Shown here piece after piece: positions 17,406 to 25,686 of a stretch of 64,000 nucleotides of DNA (position 1 is its first letter; every line of letters begins with the position of its first letter). The DNA is from DASUCS01 sp041166745 (GTDB lineage: Bacteria > Actinomycetota > Acidimicrobiia > Acidimicrobiales > JACDCH01). The translations under genes were made by a program, and so were the position numbers. The notes under the pieces were generated by a model, which did no database searches, had not been told where the DNA came from, and saw only the letters and a program-made list of their open reading frames with translations. The stretch is taken from NCBI GenBank assembly GCA_041166745.1, contig JBEEGH010000003.1:124001-188000 (forward strand), in the 5' to 3' direction.

Positions 17406-18518
17406 GTGGTGCTGAGCGAACGGATCACACGCGCCCGTTCCCGAATGCGTGAGCTCGACGTCGATGTGCTGCTCTTGTCGGTCGGACCCGACCTGCCCTA
17501 CCTCACGGGCTACGAGGCGATGCCGCTCGAGCGCCTGACGATGCTGGTGCTGCCCGCCGACGGGGATGCGGCGCTCGTGGTCCCCCGGCTCGAGGCGCCA
17601 CGCGTCGTCGAGCACCCTGACCTGTTCTCGATCGTGGCGTGGGAGGAGACCGACGACCCGGTCGAGACCGTGGCCGCGATCGCGGGCGCGCCCCGCACGG
17701 CGGCCATCGGCGATCGCACCTGGGCCCGTTTCCTCGTCGATCTCCAAGCCCGGATGACGAAGACCGCGTTCCGCAAGGGGAGCGAGGTCATGGGTCCGCT
17801 GCGTGCCGTGAAGGACAATGCCGAGATTGCCGCTCTGCGTCGTGCGGCCGCGGCGGCCGACCGCGTCGCGGTGCAACTGCAAGCGGGCGAGATCCCGCTC
17901 GTGGGTCGGACAGAAGCCGAGGTGTCGAAGGACATCGGCCGCCGGCTCGTCGCCGAGGGACATCGACGCGTGAACTTCGCCATCGTCGCGGCCGGACCGA
18001 ACGCGGCCAGTCCTCATCACGAAGCGGGCGACTACACGATCGGCGTCGGCGAGGTCGTGCTGTGCGATTTCGGCGGCACGATGTTGGACGACGGGGTGGG
18101 GTATTGCTCCGACATCACGCGTTGCGTATGGACCGGCGGGGTCGGTCCGCCGAGCGAGTTCCGCGATGCGTACCGGGTGTTGTACGAAGCGCAACAAGCG
18201 GCGGTCGCGGCCGCCACGGTCGGCACACCGTGCGAGGACGTCGACGCGGTGGCCCGGCGCATCATCACCGAAGGCGGCTACGGGCCGTATTTCATCCATC
18301 GCACCGGCCACGGCATCGGCATCGAAGAGCACGAGGACCCGTACATCGTGGGCGGCAACTGCGAAGCGCTTGCCCCGGGCCACGCGTTCTCGATCGAGCC
18401 TGGCATCTACCTTCCGGGACAATGGGGCGCGCGGCTCGAAGACATCGTGGTTGCCGCTGAGTCCGGCCCCGACGCGCTCAACACCGTCGACCACGGGCTC
18501 GTCACCGTCGACGCGTGA
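17406..18518 (+). CDS. pepQ: M24B metallopeptidase, Xaa-Pro aminopeptidase/dipeptidase
   Basis: Cytoplasmic peptidase of 370 residues that cleaves X-Pro bonds. The N-terminal creatinase-like domain covers about 1-130. The pita-bread catalytic domain contains all five metal ligands: Asp in LCDFGG, Asp in YCSDITR, His in HRTGHGIG, Glu in SIEPGIY and Glu in ARLEDIV. The start is GTG 17406 or the adjacent GTG 17409, both just after GTGAGG. Aminopeptidase P and prolidase cannot be separated by eye. The following membrane-protein gene starts 13 nt after its stop. Confidence 0.9.
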   Translation: MVLSERITRARSRMRELDVDVLLLSVGPDLPYLTGYEAMPLERLTMLVLPADGDAALVVPRLEAPRVVEHPDLFSIVAWEETDDPVETVAAIAGAPRTAAIGDRTWARFLVDLQARMTKTAFRKGSEVMGPLRAVKDNAEIAALRRAAAAADRVAVQLQAGEIPLVGRTEAEVSKDIGRRLVAEGHRRVNFAIVAAGPNAASPHHEAGDYTIGVGEVVLCDFGGTMLDDGVGYCSDITRCVWTGGVGPPSEFRDAYRVLYEAQQAAVAAATVGTPCEDVDAVARRIITEGGYGPYFIHRTGHGIGIEEHEDPYIVGGNCEALAPGHAFSIEPGIYLPGQWGARLEDIVVAAESGPDALNTVDHGLVTVDA

Positions 18519-18531
18519 TCAACCTCCACGC

Positions 18532-19293
18532 GTGATAAAGCTCGACGCCGCGACCGTCCTGTTGCAATGGTCGACAGGCGGCCTCTTGTTCCTGTGGATC
18601 ACGTCGCGTAAGCGAGTGGTCAGCGCGGGCTATGGCTGGCTCCTGCGATCGATCTATCTCGTGATGGCTGTAGCCGGAACGGTGATCGGCGCCCGAGTCG
18701 ACGCGCTTCTTGTGCGCGATGTCGCGTCGGCCCTGGTTGCGGTCGCGGCGGCCATCGCTCTGACGGTCTCGGTCGCTCGGCGTCGAGCTGGCGTCGCCGC
18801 GTTCCCTCCGCAGCTCGACCTCGTCGCTCCGATCATCGGCGTGGTCGGGTTGATTGCGGCCGGGGCCAACGCCGGTGACCCCGCCTTGCTGTCGATCGTG
18901 CGCACGGTTGTAGGCGCGGCGTTTCTCGGGAGCGTGTCCGACGCGATGCTGCTCGGACACTGGTACCTCGTGCAGCCCGGCCTCGCGCGCGGACCGCTGC
19001 TCGAAATGGTTCGATGGGTCGGAGCCGTCTGGCCACTCGAGGTCGCCGCGATGCTCTGGCCGACCGGCATGGTGTCGGCGCTCAACGGGTCGATCGACGA
19101 CGGCTATGCCGGGCTGCTCGGATGGTTCTGGGTGGCGTGCGCGATCACGACGATCGTGTTGGTCGTCGTGACCCGAGCGGCGCTAAAGGAACGTGCTTAC
19201 TCCGCCGTCATGGCGGCCACCGGGCTGCTGTACCTCGCCATCCTCACCGCATTCGGAACGGACCTCGTCGCGCGAGCCGTTTTGGCTGGATGA
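18532..19293 (+). CDS. Conserved-type integral membrane protein, function unknown
   Basis: Protein of 253 residues with at least six or seven hydrophobic helices spread over its whole length, and basic loops (SRKRV, VARRRAG). No motif of a known transporter or enzyme is seen. The start is the GTG at 18532, 13 nt after pepQ; an open frame extends further upstream only because it overlaps pepQ. Its last 110 bases overlap the convergent small membrane-protein gene, so one of the two 3' ends may differ from what is given here. Confidence 0.65.
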   Translation: MIKLDAATVLLQWSTGGLLFLWITSRKRVVSAGYGWLLRSIYLVMAVAGTVIGARVDALLVRDVASALVAVAAAIALTVSVARRRAGVAAFPPQLDLVAPIIGVVGLIAAGANAGDPALLSIVRTVVGAAFLGSVSDAMLLGHWYLVQPGLARGPLLEMVRWVGAVWPLEVAAMLWPTGMVSALNGSIDDGYAGLLGWFWVACAITTIVLVVVTRAALKERAYSAVMAATGLLYLAILTAFGTDLVARAVLAG

Positions 19294-19455
19294 TCCGACG
19301 AGCAGCGCGACACCCAAGCCGAGCAGGGTGACCGGCCACACCCAACGCAGCGCGTCGGCCAGGCGATCGGGTCCCACCGTGAGGGCGTAGACGCCGAGGC
19401 CGATGAACAGGAGGCCGGCGAGTAGCCCGGTGAGGTTGGCGTCATGCCGCCGCAT
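19183..19455 (-). CDS. Small two-helix membrane protein (LiaF/DUF5668-like N-terminal segment)
   Basis: Protein of 90 residues. Residues 8-55 form two hydrophobic helices separated by a short polar turn (TVGPDRLADALRWVWP), the layout of the helical region found in LiaF-like proteins. The C-terminal 35 residues are polar and look unconstrained. The start overlaps the stop of the PspC/toastrack gene by 14 nt, so the two are probably co-translated. The 3' end overlaps the convergent gene at 18532-19293 by 111 nt. A role in envelope stress is inferred from the neighbours only. Confidence 0.55.
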   Translation of the reverse strand: MRRHDANLTGLLAGLLFIGLGVYALTVGPDRLADALRWVWPVTLLGLGVALLVGSSSQNGSRDEVRSECGEDGEVQQPGGRHDGGVSTFL

Positions 19456-20554
19456 CGACGACCTCCACCTGGCCGACGCCGACCTCGATGTCGAGCACGA
19501 TGCGGGGAGGGCTCTCTCCGCCGGCCGACAACGTGGTGTCGCGGTCGATGCGAATTCCGCCGTCGTGCTCCCCGAGGAAGCGGACCTCGCCGAGGCCGGC
19601 GTGTCCGTGCAGCTCGGCCGTCGTGTCCCGTGGCAGCGTCAGGAGCAGATGACCGATGCCAACGGTCGCTTTCACGGTGTGGACGCTGCCCCGGTCGAGG
19701 TGCAAGTGGCTGAGGTCGAGCCGCAGCTCGCCGATGCCGAGGTGGTATTCGTCGTGGAGGTCGGCGAGCGCGAACGGGGTGGCGCGTTGGTCACCGACGC
19801 CGCCCGTGATCGGAACGTCGATGACCGTGCTGACCGACATCAGTGCGACGAGCACGACACCCAAGGGGATCAGCACGAAGCTGCGACCGAACCACGTGCT
19901 CACCACGAGAGCGGCGCCGACGATGAGCAAGCCGGTGGCGAACACGTAGGCCGGTTCGACGGTGTTCCCTGCGGCCATCAGCAGGCCGACCACGCCGCCG
20001 CCGATGAAGAGCAGCCCGAACGTGAGCGCACCGATCCCACCGCGGCGCTTCCATCGGGGCGTTGCCGGTGCGGGTTCGGTGTGGTCAGCGGTGTACTCCT
20101 CGGTGACGGGCCCGGCGCTCTCGTCACTCCTCAGAGGAGCGGATGCGGCGTCCGGTGCCGCTTTTGCTCCGGAGAAGCCGGGCGAGAGGAGGTACAGGCC
20201 GCCGACGATCAGCAACACCGGGAACAAGCCGTGCCCGCCGACCCACCAGACGGGGCGGGCGAGCGACGAGACGGCGATGGCAATCAGCACGAACCCGGTG
20301 ATACGTCCCCACCGGTGCTCGCGCAACACGCGCTCACCGATGCTCGTGGTCTCGCCCTCCTCCGGGATGAGCAACCACGCCGCCGCGTAGGCGATGACAC
20401 CGGCGCCACCGAAGAAGGTGATGACGACGACGACGATACGGACGAGGATCGGGTCGATGCCGAAATGGTCGGCGATGCCTTTGCAGACACCGGCGATCAT
20501 CCGGCCCTGAGAGCGGCGCACCAGACGGGGAGCGGCGACCGATTGCGATTCCAT
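19442..20554 (-). CDS. PspC-domain membrane protein with LiaF-like toastrack domain
   Basis: Protein of 370 residues. The PspC domain lies at about residues 10-65 (RSQGRMIAGVCKGIADHFGIDPILVRI). Further hydrophobic helices follow, with a polar linker between them, and then a beta-rich C-terminal domain with the repeated LGIGELRLDLS / VGIGHLLLTLP / AGLGEVRFLG pattern of the toastrack fold of LiaF and related envelope-stress proteins. It is divergent from a PspC-domain kinase and LuxR regulator, and such sets sense membrane damage. The start is taken at ATG 20554; a longer frame to 20620 would run into the palindrome between the genes. Confidence 0.82.
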   Translation of the reverse strand: MESQSVAAPRLVRRSQGRMIAGVCKGIADHFGIDPILVRIVVVVITFFGGAGVIAYAAAWLLIPEEGETTSIGERVLREHRWGRITGFVLIAIAVSSLARPVWWVGGHGLFPVLLIVGGLYLLSPGFSGAKAAPDAASAPLRSDESAGPVTEEYTADHTEPAPATPRWKRRGGIGALTFGLLFIGGGVVGLLMAAGNTVEPAYVFATGLLIVGAALVVSTWFGRSFVLIPLGVVLVALMSVSTVIDVPITGGVGDQRATPFALADLHDEYHLGIGELRLDLSHLHLDRGSVHTVKATVGIGHLLLTLPRDTTAELHGHAGLGEVRFLGEHDGGIRIDRDTTLSAGGESPPRIVLDIEVGVGQVEVVDAAA

Positions 20555-20597
20555 GCACGCATCCTCGGTCGAGACGGCCTTGCTCACAATCGGGGAT

Positions 20598-20618
20598 GAC
20601 CCCGAGACGGTCGGGGTC
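20598..20618. promoter_or_regulatory. Perfect 8-bp inverted repeat between divergent PspC genes
   Basis: GACCCCGA, a 5-nt spacer and TCGGGGTC form a dyad placed between the two divergent PspC-domain genes. It is a plausible operator for the LuxR-type regulator encoded at 21888, although no binding evidence exists. Confidence 0.4.
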
Positions 20619-20661
20619 ATGTCCCATGGTCGGTCCCTGAGGCCTGTGGAATCATCGACTC

Positions 20662-21891
20662 GTGAGTCGACGTCGCTTTCGCATCACCACGATGCAACGC
20701 GGCTCTGACCGCGCCATCGCGGGAGTGTGCAGCGGTGTCGCAGAGGCACTGCGCGTCGATCCGCTCATCGTTCGGATCGGGTTCGTGGTCCTCGCCGTTG
20801 CCGGCGGCGTCGGCATCCCCCTCTACTTCGGATTGTGGTGGCTCATGCCCGGGCCCGACGGTGAGCGCCATCTCCACGTCAACCGCATCGGCAACCTCGA
20901 TCTGCACCACGGTGACCTGCGTCAACCGTTGGCCATCGGCCTCATTGTCGCTGGCATGGTGCTGCTGCTGCGCAACGTGGGCCCTTGGTTCAGCGACGCC
21001 GCGGTGTGGCCGTTGACGCTCGCCGGATTCGGTGTGGCGGTGCTGTGGGCGAAATCCGACGACATCGAGCGCGCGCGGTTGACGCAAGTCGCGGGACGAC
21101 CGTTCCAGGCGGTGCTCGGCGGACGCCAAGGCGCACTACGTCTCGGCGTGGGCGCGGTGCTGGTGTCGGCCGGCATCATCGTGTTTCTCGCGGCCAACGA
21201 CGCGTTGGCCGCGGCCCGTCAGGTGGGGCTGGCCGTCCTCGTGACGATTGCGGGCTTGGCGGTGATCCTCGGACCGTGGGTTCGACGACTGGTCTCCGAC
21301 CTCGGCCGAGAACGCCGCGAGCGCATTCGATCCGAGGAGCGCGCGGAGGTCGCGGCGCATCTGCACGACTCGGTGCTGCAGACGCTTGCCTTGATCCAGC
21401 ACAACGCCGATCGTCCCCGTCAGCTCGCGGCCCTCGCTCGCCGGCAAGAGCGGGAGCTGCGTTCGTGGCTGTACGGCGATCGGCTCGCGATGGCGAACGG
21501 CAACAACGGCACGCTCGCTGCGGCCGTCGATGCCATGGTTGCTGAAGTGGAAGACGTGCATGATGTGGAAGTCGAGGTGGTCACCGTCGGCGAGTGCGTG
21601 GTCGACGCCCGCGTCGATGGCTTGCTCCAGGCGGCCCGCGAGGCCACGGTCAATGCCGCGAAGCACGCCGGAGTCGAAACGGTGTCGCTGTACGTCGAAG
21701 CGGAACCCGATCGACTCACGGCGTTCGTTCGCGATCGCGGTCGAGGCTTCGACACGACGGTCGTGCCAGACGATCGTCGTGGCATCGCCGAGTCGATCCG
21801 TCAGCGCATGACGCGCCACGGTGGCAGCGCAGTCATCGTCTCGACACCGGGCGAGGGCACCGAGGTCACCTTGGAGCTGAAGCGCCTGTGA
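20662..21891 (+). CDS. PspC-domain sensor histidine kinase (HisKA_3)
   Basis: Membrane kinase of 409 residues. The N-terminal PspC domain (about 12-65, RAIAGVCSGVAEALRVDPLIVRIGF) resembles that of the divergent neighbour. It is followed by three or four more hydrophobic helices up to residue 207. The HisKA_3 dimerisation helix carries phospho-acceptor His235 in AAHLHDSVLQTLALIQ. The HATPase domain has AAREATVNAAKHAG and DRGRGFD. This is the NarL/LiaS-type kinase expected to pair with the LuxR regulator whose GTG overlaps its stop. Together with the toastrack protein it likely reports cell-envelope stress. Confidence 0.9.
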   Translation: MSRRRFRITTMQRGSDRAIAGVCSGVAEALRVDPLIVRIGFVVLAVAGGVGIPLYFGLWWLMPGPDGERHLHVNRIGNLDLHHGDLRQPLAIGLIVAGMVLLLRNVGPWFSDAAVWPLTLAGFGVAVLWAKSDDIERARLTQVAGRPFQAVLGGRQGALRLGVGAVLVSAGIIVFLAANDALAAARQVGLAVLVTIAGLAVILGPWVRRLVSDLGRERRERIRSEERAEVAAHLHDSVLQTLALIQHNADRPRQLAALARRQERELRSWLYGDRLAMANGNNGTLAAAVDAMVAEVEDVHDVEVEVVTVGECVVDARVDGLLQAAREATVNAAKHAGVETVSLYVEAEPDRLTAFVRDRGRGFDTTVVPDDRRGIAESIRQRMTRHGGSAVIVSTPGEGTEVTLELKRL

Positions 21892-22544
21892 GCAGCCGCG
21901 TGTTCTTGGTCGATGATCATCGGCTGTTCCTCTCCGGAGTGCAGGCGGAGTTGTCAGCGCGCGTCGACGTGGTCGGAACGGCTACCGAGGTGAACGAAGC
22001 CATCGGCGCGATTCGTGACACGCAGCCCGACGTCGTACTCGTCGACGTGCACCTTCCCGGCGGCGGCGGCAAGGCGATCATCGAGGCGGTGCTGCGCACC
22101 CACCCCGACACCCGGTTTCTCGCTCTGTCAGTGTCGGATGCCGCCGAAGACGTGATCGCCGTCATTCGCGCCGGCGCGCGGGGCTACGTCACGAAGTCGA
22201 TCGGTCCTGCCGAGCTCGCCGATGCGGTGCGTCGCGTGCACGAAGGCGACGCCGTGTTCAGCCCCCGGCTCGCTGGTTTCGTCCTCGATGCGTTCGCAGG
22301 CGAGCCGATCGTTGCCACTGCCTCGGCCGAGGCGCGAGACGACCCGGAGCTCGACAAGCTCACCGCTCGCGAGCGCGACGTCCTTCGTCTCATCGCTCGC
22401 GGCTACACGTACAAGGAGATCGCCAGGCGGCTCGAGATCTCTGTCAAGACCGTCGAGACCCACGTGTCTGCGGTACTGCGCAAGCTGCAACTGTCGACGC
22501 GGCACGAGCTCACTCGGTGGGCGTCGGATCGCGGCGTTGTGTAG
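21888..22544 (+). CDS. LuxR/NarL-family response regulator
   Basis: Cytoplasmic regulator of 218 residues. The receiver domain (3-120) has phospho-acceptor Asp53 in LVDVHLPG and the switch Lys in YVTKSIGP. The C-terminal GerE/LuxR helix-turn-helix (about 150-210) reads LTARERDVLRLIARGYTYKE, then EISVKTVETHVSAVLRKL. The GTG overlaps the kinase stop by 4 nt (GTGA), and the frame upstream of it lies within the kinase gene. Likely targets are the PspC genes around it, possibly through the dyad at 20598-20618. Confidence 0.92.
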   Translation: MSSRVFLVDDHRLFLSGVQAELSARVDVVGTATEVNEAIGAIRDTQPDVVLVDVHLPGGGGKAIIEAVLRTHPDTRFLALSVSDAAEDVIAVIRAGARGYVTKSIGPAELADAVRRVHEGDAVFSPRLAGFVLDAFAGEPIVATASAEARDDPELDKLTARERDVLRLIARGYTYKEIARRLEISVKTVETHVSAVLRKLQLSTRHELTRWASDRGVV

Positions 22545-22561
22545 TTGCCGGAGTCCGCGAG

Positions 22562-23650
22562 CTACTGGTTGGGTCGAGCCGCGTAGGGGAGACCGGCTTC
22601 ATCGAAAGCCAACCGCACGAGGGCCAGCGGGCGGCCGCTGGGAATGAACGGCGCGATCGGGTTGTATGCCATCCAGATCGACCCATCGACGTCGGTGAAC
22701 AAACTCTGCTCGCCTGGGCCAGTGCCTTGGTCGTTGCTCGCGACGAGCGTGACGATCTCCTGTGATGAGCACGGCCCGCCGGGTCCGGCACACGGCACGG
22801 CGGCGATGCGGTAGTTCGTCGCGTCGCCGGAGAAGTAGCCCGCGGAGAACACCAACCACCACCGTTTGGCGACCGGGTCCATGACGAAGCTCGGCGACTC
22901 CATCAGGTCGTGCATCCACGGCTCGTCGGCCTCGATCAGCGAGATGACCGCCCCGGTGGGGAGACCGTGGGGATCGAGCCGTACGACGTCGATCCTCGTC
23001 CGTCGGGCGTACACGTTGCGGTTGGGCTTGAAGGCGAGCCACCAGGCGCCGGTGTCGTCGCGGACCATGTGGGGATCGATCGCGCCGCCGTCCGAGACGT
23101 CGCACAGCTTCGGCGGCCCTGAGTCGACCACGAACGGTCCCGCTGGGGACGGGCCGATCGCGCGATAGAGACAGACCGCGGGCGTGTCCTTCACGCCGGC
23201 AGAGCCCCACAGCGTCCACAAACCGTCGATGTTGGCCACTTCGGGCGCCCACAATCGGAAGTCGTCGCTGGCCCACTGTGGAGGAACCGGCAACGCTTCA
23301 CCGGCGAAGGTCCAAGGCCCCAGGACGTCGTCGGCCACCCACATCGGTACGTGGCCGCTCACGTCCTGCGTGGTGAACATGCGGTACTTGTGGGCGACCG
23401 GATCGGACATGAGGAACGGGTCGGCCCGGAACACCTCCGGGTCGATGATTGCCGCCGGTCTCGAGACATCCGCGGGCGCTGGGCCCATTCGACGTGGCGG
23501 TCGTGTCAGCGCCGTTGCCACGCCGACGGTTCTCGTCGAGAGTTCTCCCAGAAACGACGGACCCGCGACGACCCCGATGATCACCGCGAGAATCGCCCAA
23601 AACGTCACTACATCTGGGCGGGACCTCGGGCTTGATGCGGGGTTCGCCAC
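22562..23650 (-). CDS. GH43-like five-bladed propeller glycosidase, membrane anchored or exported
   Basis: Protein of 362 residues. A hydrophobic segment near residues 15-35 acts as signal or anchor. The rest is a GH43-type propeller. Candidate catalytic acids are the Asp in DPEVFRADPFL (base), the Asp in GGAIDPHMV and the Glu in LMESPSFV, at spacings typical of the family. GH43 enzymes are mostly arabinofuranosidases, arabinanases or xylosidases. An arabinan substrate would fit the DPA genes nearby, but this is inference. It is convergent with the LuxR regulator, with a 17-nt gap. Confidence 0.75.
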   Translation of the reverse strand: MANPASSPRSRPDVVTFWAILAVIIGVVAGPSFLGELSTRTVGVATALTRPPRRMGPAPADVSRPAAIIDPEVFRADPFLMSDPVAHKYRMFTTQDVSGHVPMWVADDVLGPWTFAGEALPVPPQWASDDFRLWAPEVANIDGLWTLWGSAGVKDTPAVCLYRAIGPSPAGPFVVDSGPPKLCDVSDGGAIDPHMVRDDTGAWWLAFKPNRNVYARRTRIDVVRLDPHGLPTGAVISLIEADEPWMHDLMESPSFVMDPVAKRWWLVFSAGYFSGDATNYRIAAVPCAGPGGPCSSQEIVTLVASNDQGTGPGEQSLFTDVDGSIWMAYNPIAPFIPSGRPLALVRLAFDEAGLPYAARPNQ

Positions 23651-23723
23651 CCGCGCACCTTATGAGAATCGTGGCGTTCGTTGGGGAACGTGTAGCCCAC
23701 TGTTCAAGGAGTCAACGATCGGG

Positions 23724-23729
23724 CAGACT
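23724..23729 (+). promoter_or_regulatory. Putative leaderless -10 box (CAGACT)
   Basis: CAGACT lies 7 nt before the ATG of ku, and no Shine-Dalgarno sequence is seen. The same hexamer occurs 9 nt before the ATG of rmlA (39974-39979). Confidence 0.3.
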
Positions 23730-23736
23730 TGGGACC

Positions 23737-24645
23737 ATGCCCAGAGCCATATGGAGTGGGTCGATCAGCTTCGGGCTGGTCAACATCCCGGTCAAGCTCT
23801 TCAACGCCGTGTCCCGGAAGTCGGTGTCGTTCAATCAGATCGACAGCCGGACCGGAGCCCGCATCAAGTACCAGAAGGTGTCGGGAGCCGACGGCTCCGA
23901 GGTGCCGAACGACGCCATCGTCAAGGGCTACGAGTTGCCGTCAGGTGAGTACGTCCTGATCAACGACGACGAGCTGGCGACCCTCGACCCGGAAGCGGTG
24001 CGCTCGATCGACATCGAGGAGTTCGTCGATCTCGCCGACATCGACCCGATCTTCTACGACTCGGCGTACTACCTCGCCCCCGACAAGGCGACCATCAAGC
24101 CGTACGCGCTTCTGGCCGAGGCGATGGAGCGTTCGCAGAAGGTCGGCATCGCCCGATTCGTGATGCGCTCGAAGCAGTACCTCGCGGCGGTGCGGCCGAA
24201 AGACGGCAAGCTGTTGCTGTCGACGATGGTCTACGCCGACGAAGTCAACGACACCGAGGGCATCTCCGAGCTCGACGGTGTGGCCAAGATCGAGGTGAAC
24301 GAGAAAGAGCTCGCGATGGCGGAGCAGCTCATCGAGTCGCTCTCCGCTGAGTTCGTGCCGGACAAGTTCGAGGACACCTACCGAAACCGCGTGCTCGACC
24401 TCATCGAGCGAAAGGCGGCGGGAGAGACCGAGATCGTGTCGGCACCGCAACCGGTGAGCGCGGACAAGGTGGTCGACCTCATGGCGGCGCTCGAAGCCAG
24501 CGTGAAGGCGGCCAAGGAGACCCGAAAACGCCACCCGACAAACAGGCCCGCCGACGAGAAGCCGGCTGACGGCGAGGCCGCTGCACCCGCAAAGAAGCCG
24601 GCAGCCAAGAAGACAGCAGCACCAAGGAAACGCAAGTCGGCGTGA
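23737..24645 (+). CDS. ku: Ku protein, non-homologous end joining
   Basis: DNA-end-binding protein of 302 residues; the homodimer forms a ring around double-strand ends and recruits LigD activities. The start is typical (MPRAIWSGSISFGLVNIPVK), and the core LINDDELATLDPEAVRSIDIEEFVDL and YYLAPD motifs are present. The C-terminal 50 residues are Lys/Ala/Pro-rich (KKPAAKKTAAPRKRK), as in actinobacterial Ku tails that bind DNA or LigD. The ATG at 23737 is supported by homology; an earlier in-frame start would add unrelated sequence. It is followed 28 nt later by a LigD-type polymerase gene. Confidence 0.95.
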   Translation: MPRAIWSGSISFGLVNIPVKLFNAVSRKSVSFNQIDSRTGARIKYQKVSGADGSEVPNDAIVKGYELPSGEYVLINDDELATLDPEAVRSIDIEEFVDLADIDPIFYDSAYYLAPDKATIKPYALLAEAMERSQKVGIARFVMRSKQYLAAVRPKDGKLLLSTMVYADEVNDTEGISELDGVAKIEVNEKELAMAEQLIESLSAEFVPDKFEDTYRNRVLDLIERKAAGETEIVSAPQPVSADKVVDLMAALEASVKAAKETRKRHPTNRPADEKPADGEAAAPAKKPAAKKTAAPRKRKSA

Positions 24646-24673
24646 GCCGGCATAGCCCCCGGCGAAGCACAGC

Positions 24674-25573
24674 GTGACCGACACGACCGTCGAGATCGAC
24701 GGGCGGACGCTCAAGCTCTCCAACCTCGAGAAGGTGCTGTACCCCGAGGTGGGGTTCGCGAAGGGCGAGGTGATCGACTACTACGCACGTATAGCGCCGA
24801 CGTTGTTGACCCATCTCGGCGATCGCGGGATCACGATGCGCCGCTTTCCGAACGGTGTGGACGACAAGTCGTTCTTCGAGAAGCGGTGCCCGAAGCATCG
24901 CCCCGAGTGGGTCGGCGTGTGTCTCGGCCCCGGTGACAGCGGTGGTGCGATCGACTACTGCCGGCTCGCCGACATGCCTTCGGTGGTGTGGGCCGCGAAC
25001 CTCGCGGCGCTGGAGCTGCACGCGCCGATGGCGCGTTGTGACGACATCGAGACGCCGTGCATGGTCGTGTTCGATCTCGACCCGGGCGAGCCGGCGGCGA
25101 TGACCGAGTGCGCTGAAGTCGGGTTGTGGATCCGCGATGTGCTCGAGGGGTTGAAGCTCGAATGTTTCGCGAAGACATCGGGGTCGAAGGGCTTGCAGCT
25201 GTACGTGCCGGTCAACGGCCAACCGCTCACGCACGAGCAGGCGTCGTCGTTCGCGCACGCCGTCGCCCAAGCGATGGAGAAACACCACGGCGACAAGGTG
25301 TTGTCCGTCATGCGCAAAGAACTCCGCAAGAACAAGGTGTTCATCGACTGGAGCCAGAACTCGCGCCACAAGACGACGATCTGCGCCTACTCATTGCGCG
25401 CTCGCCCACAACCGACCGTGTCGACGCCGGTGACCTGGGACGAGGTCGAGGCCGCGGCCGGGGGTGCGCCTCTGTCGTTCACCGCCCCTGAGGTGTTGCA
25501 GCGGGTCGACGAGCTCGGCGACCTCTGGGAACCCACAGCGACGATGGTCCAAGAGATCCCACTCCCCGGCTGA
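24674..25573 (+). CDS. LigD-type primase-polymerase domain protein, stand-alone
   Basis: Protein of 299 residues matching only the polymerase domain of LigD, an archaeo-eukaryotic primase-like enzyme that fills gaps at broken DNA ends, preferring ribonucleotides. Visible motifs are MRRFPNGVDDKSFFEKRCPKH, the catalytic DLDPG (about residue 137), SGSKGLQLYVPV and FIDWSQN. The ligase and nuclease domains of full LigD are absent, so an ATP-dependent ligase is expected elsewhere in the genome. The GTG start follows ku by 28 nt, making a two-gene NHEJ unit. Confidence 0.92.
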   Translation: MTDTTVEIDGRTLKLSNLEKVLYPEVGFAKGEVIDYYARIAPTLLTHLGDRGITMRRFPNGVDDKSFFEKRCPKHRPEWVGVCLGPGDSGGAIDYCRLADMPSVVWAANLAALELHAPMARCDDIETPCMVVFDLDPGEPAAMTECAEVGLWIRDVLEGLKLECFAKTSGSKGLQLYVPVNGQPLTHEQASSFAHAVAQAMEKHHGDKVLSVMRKELRKNKVFIDWSQNSRHKTTICAYSLRARPQPTVSTPVTWDEVEAAAGGAPLSFTAPEVLQRVDELGDLWEPTATMVQEIPLPG

Positions 25574-25584
25574 CCCACCCCATA

Positions 25585-25606
25585 TCGGAAAAGTTGCATC
25601 TTCCGA
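25585..25606. repeat. Inverted repeat TCGGAA...TTCCGA upstream of the ECF-like promoter
   Basis: TCGGAA and TTCCGA are separated by 10 nt and lie just before a GGAAC -35-like element. A TCGGAA copy occurs at nearly the same distance (24 versus 25 nt) before the matching promoter at 26457. Confidence 0.35.
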
Positions 25607-25609
25607 GCA

Positions 25610-25635
25610 GGAACATTGCGGTCGTGTGACGAACC
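25610..25635 (+). promoter_or_regulatory. Putative ECF-sigma promoter GGAAC-N15-CGAACC
   Basis: The -35-like GGAAC and the -10-like CGAACC are 15 nt apart, 51 nt before the ATG at 25687. The same two blocks and spacing recur before the exported-protein gene at 26530. GGAAC is the usual -35 core of many ECF sigma factors. Confidence 0.5.
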
Positions 25636-25686
25636 TCTCGCCGCTGGGGAGCGGGCGGCCGCTCCCTCCTACAGGGGGTGAACGGT

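Noticed and set aside
17169..18494. 441-codon minus-strand frame opposite pepQ
   Set aside because: Antisense to a well-supported peptidase, with no domain and a composition typical of reversed high-GC coding sequence.
19403..20599. 398-codon plus-strand frame opposite the PspC/toastrack gene
   Set aside because: Glu/Asp/Gly/Arg-rich mirror of a recognisable gene; no start signal.
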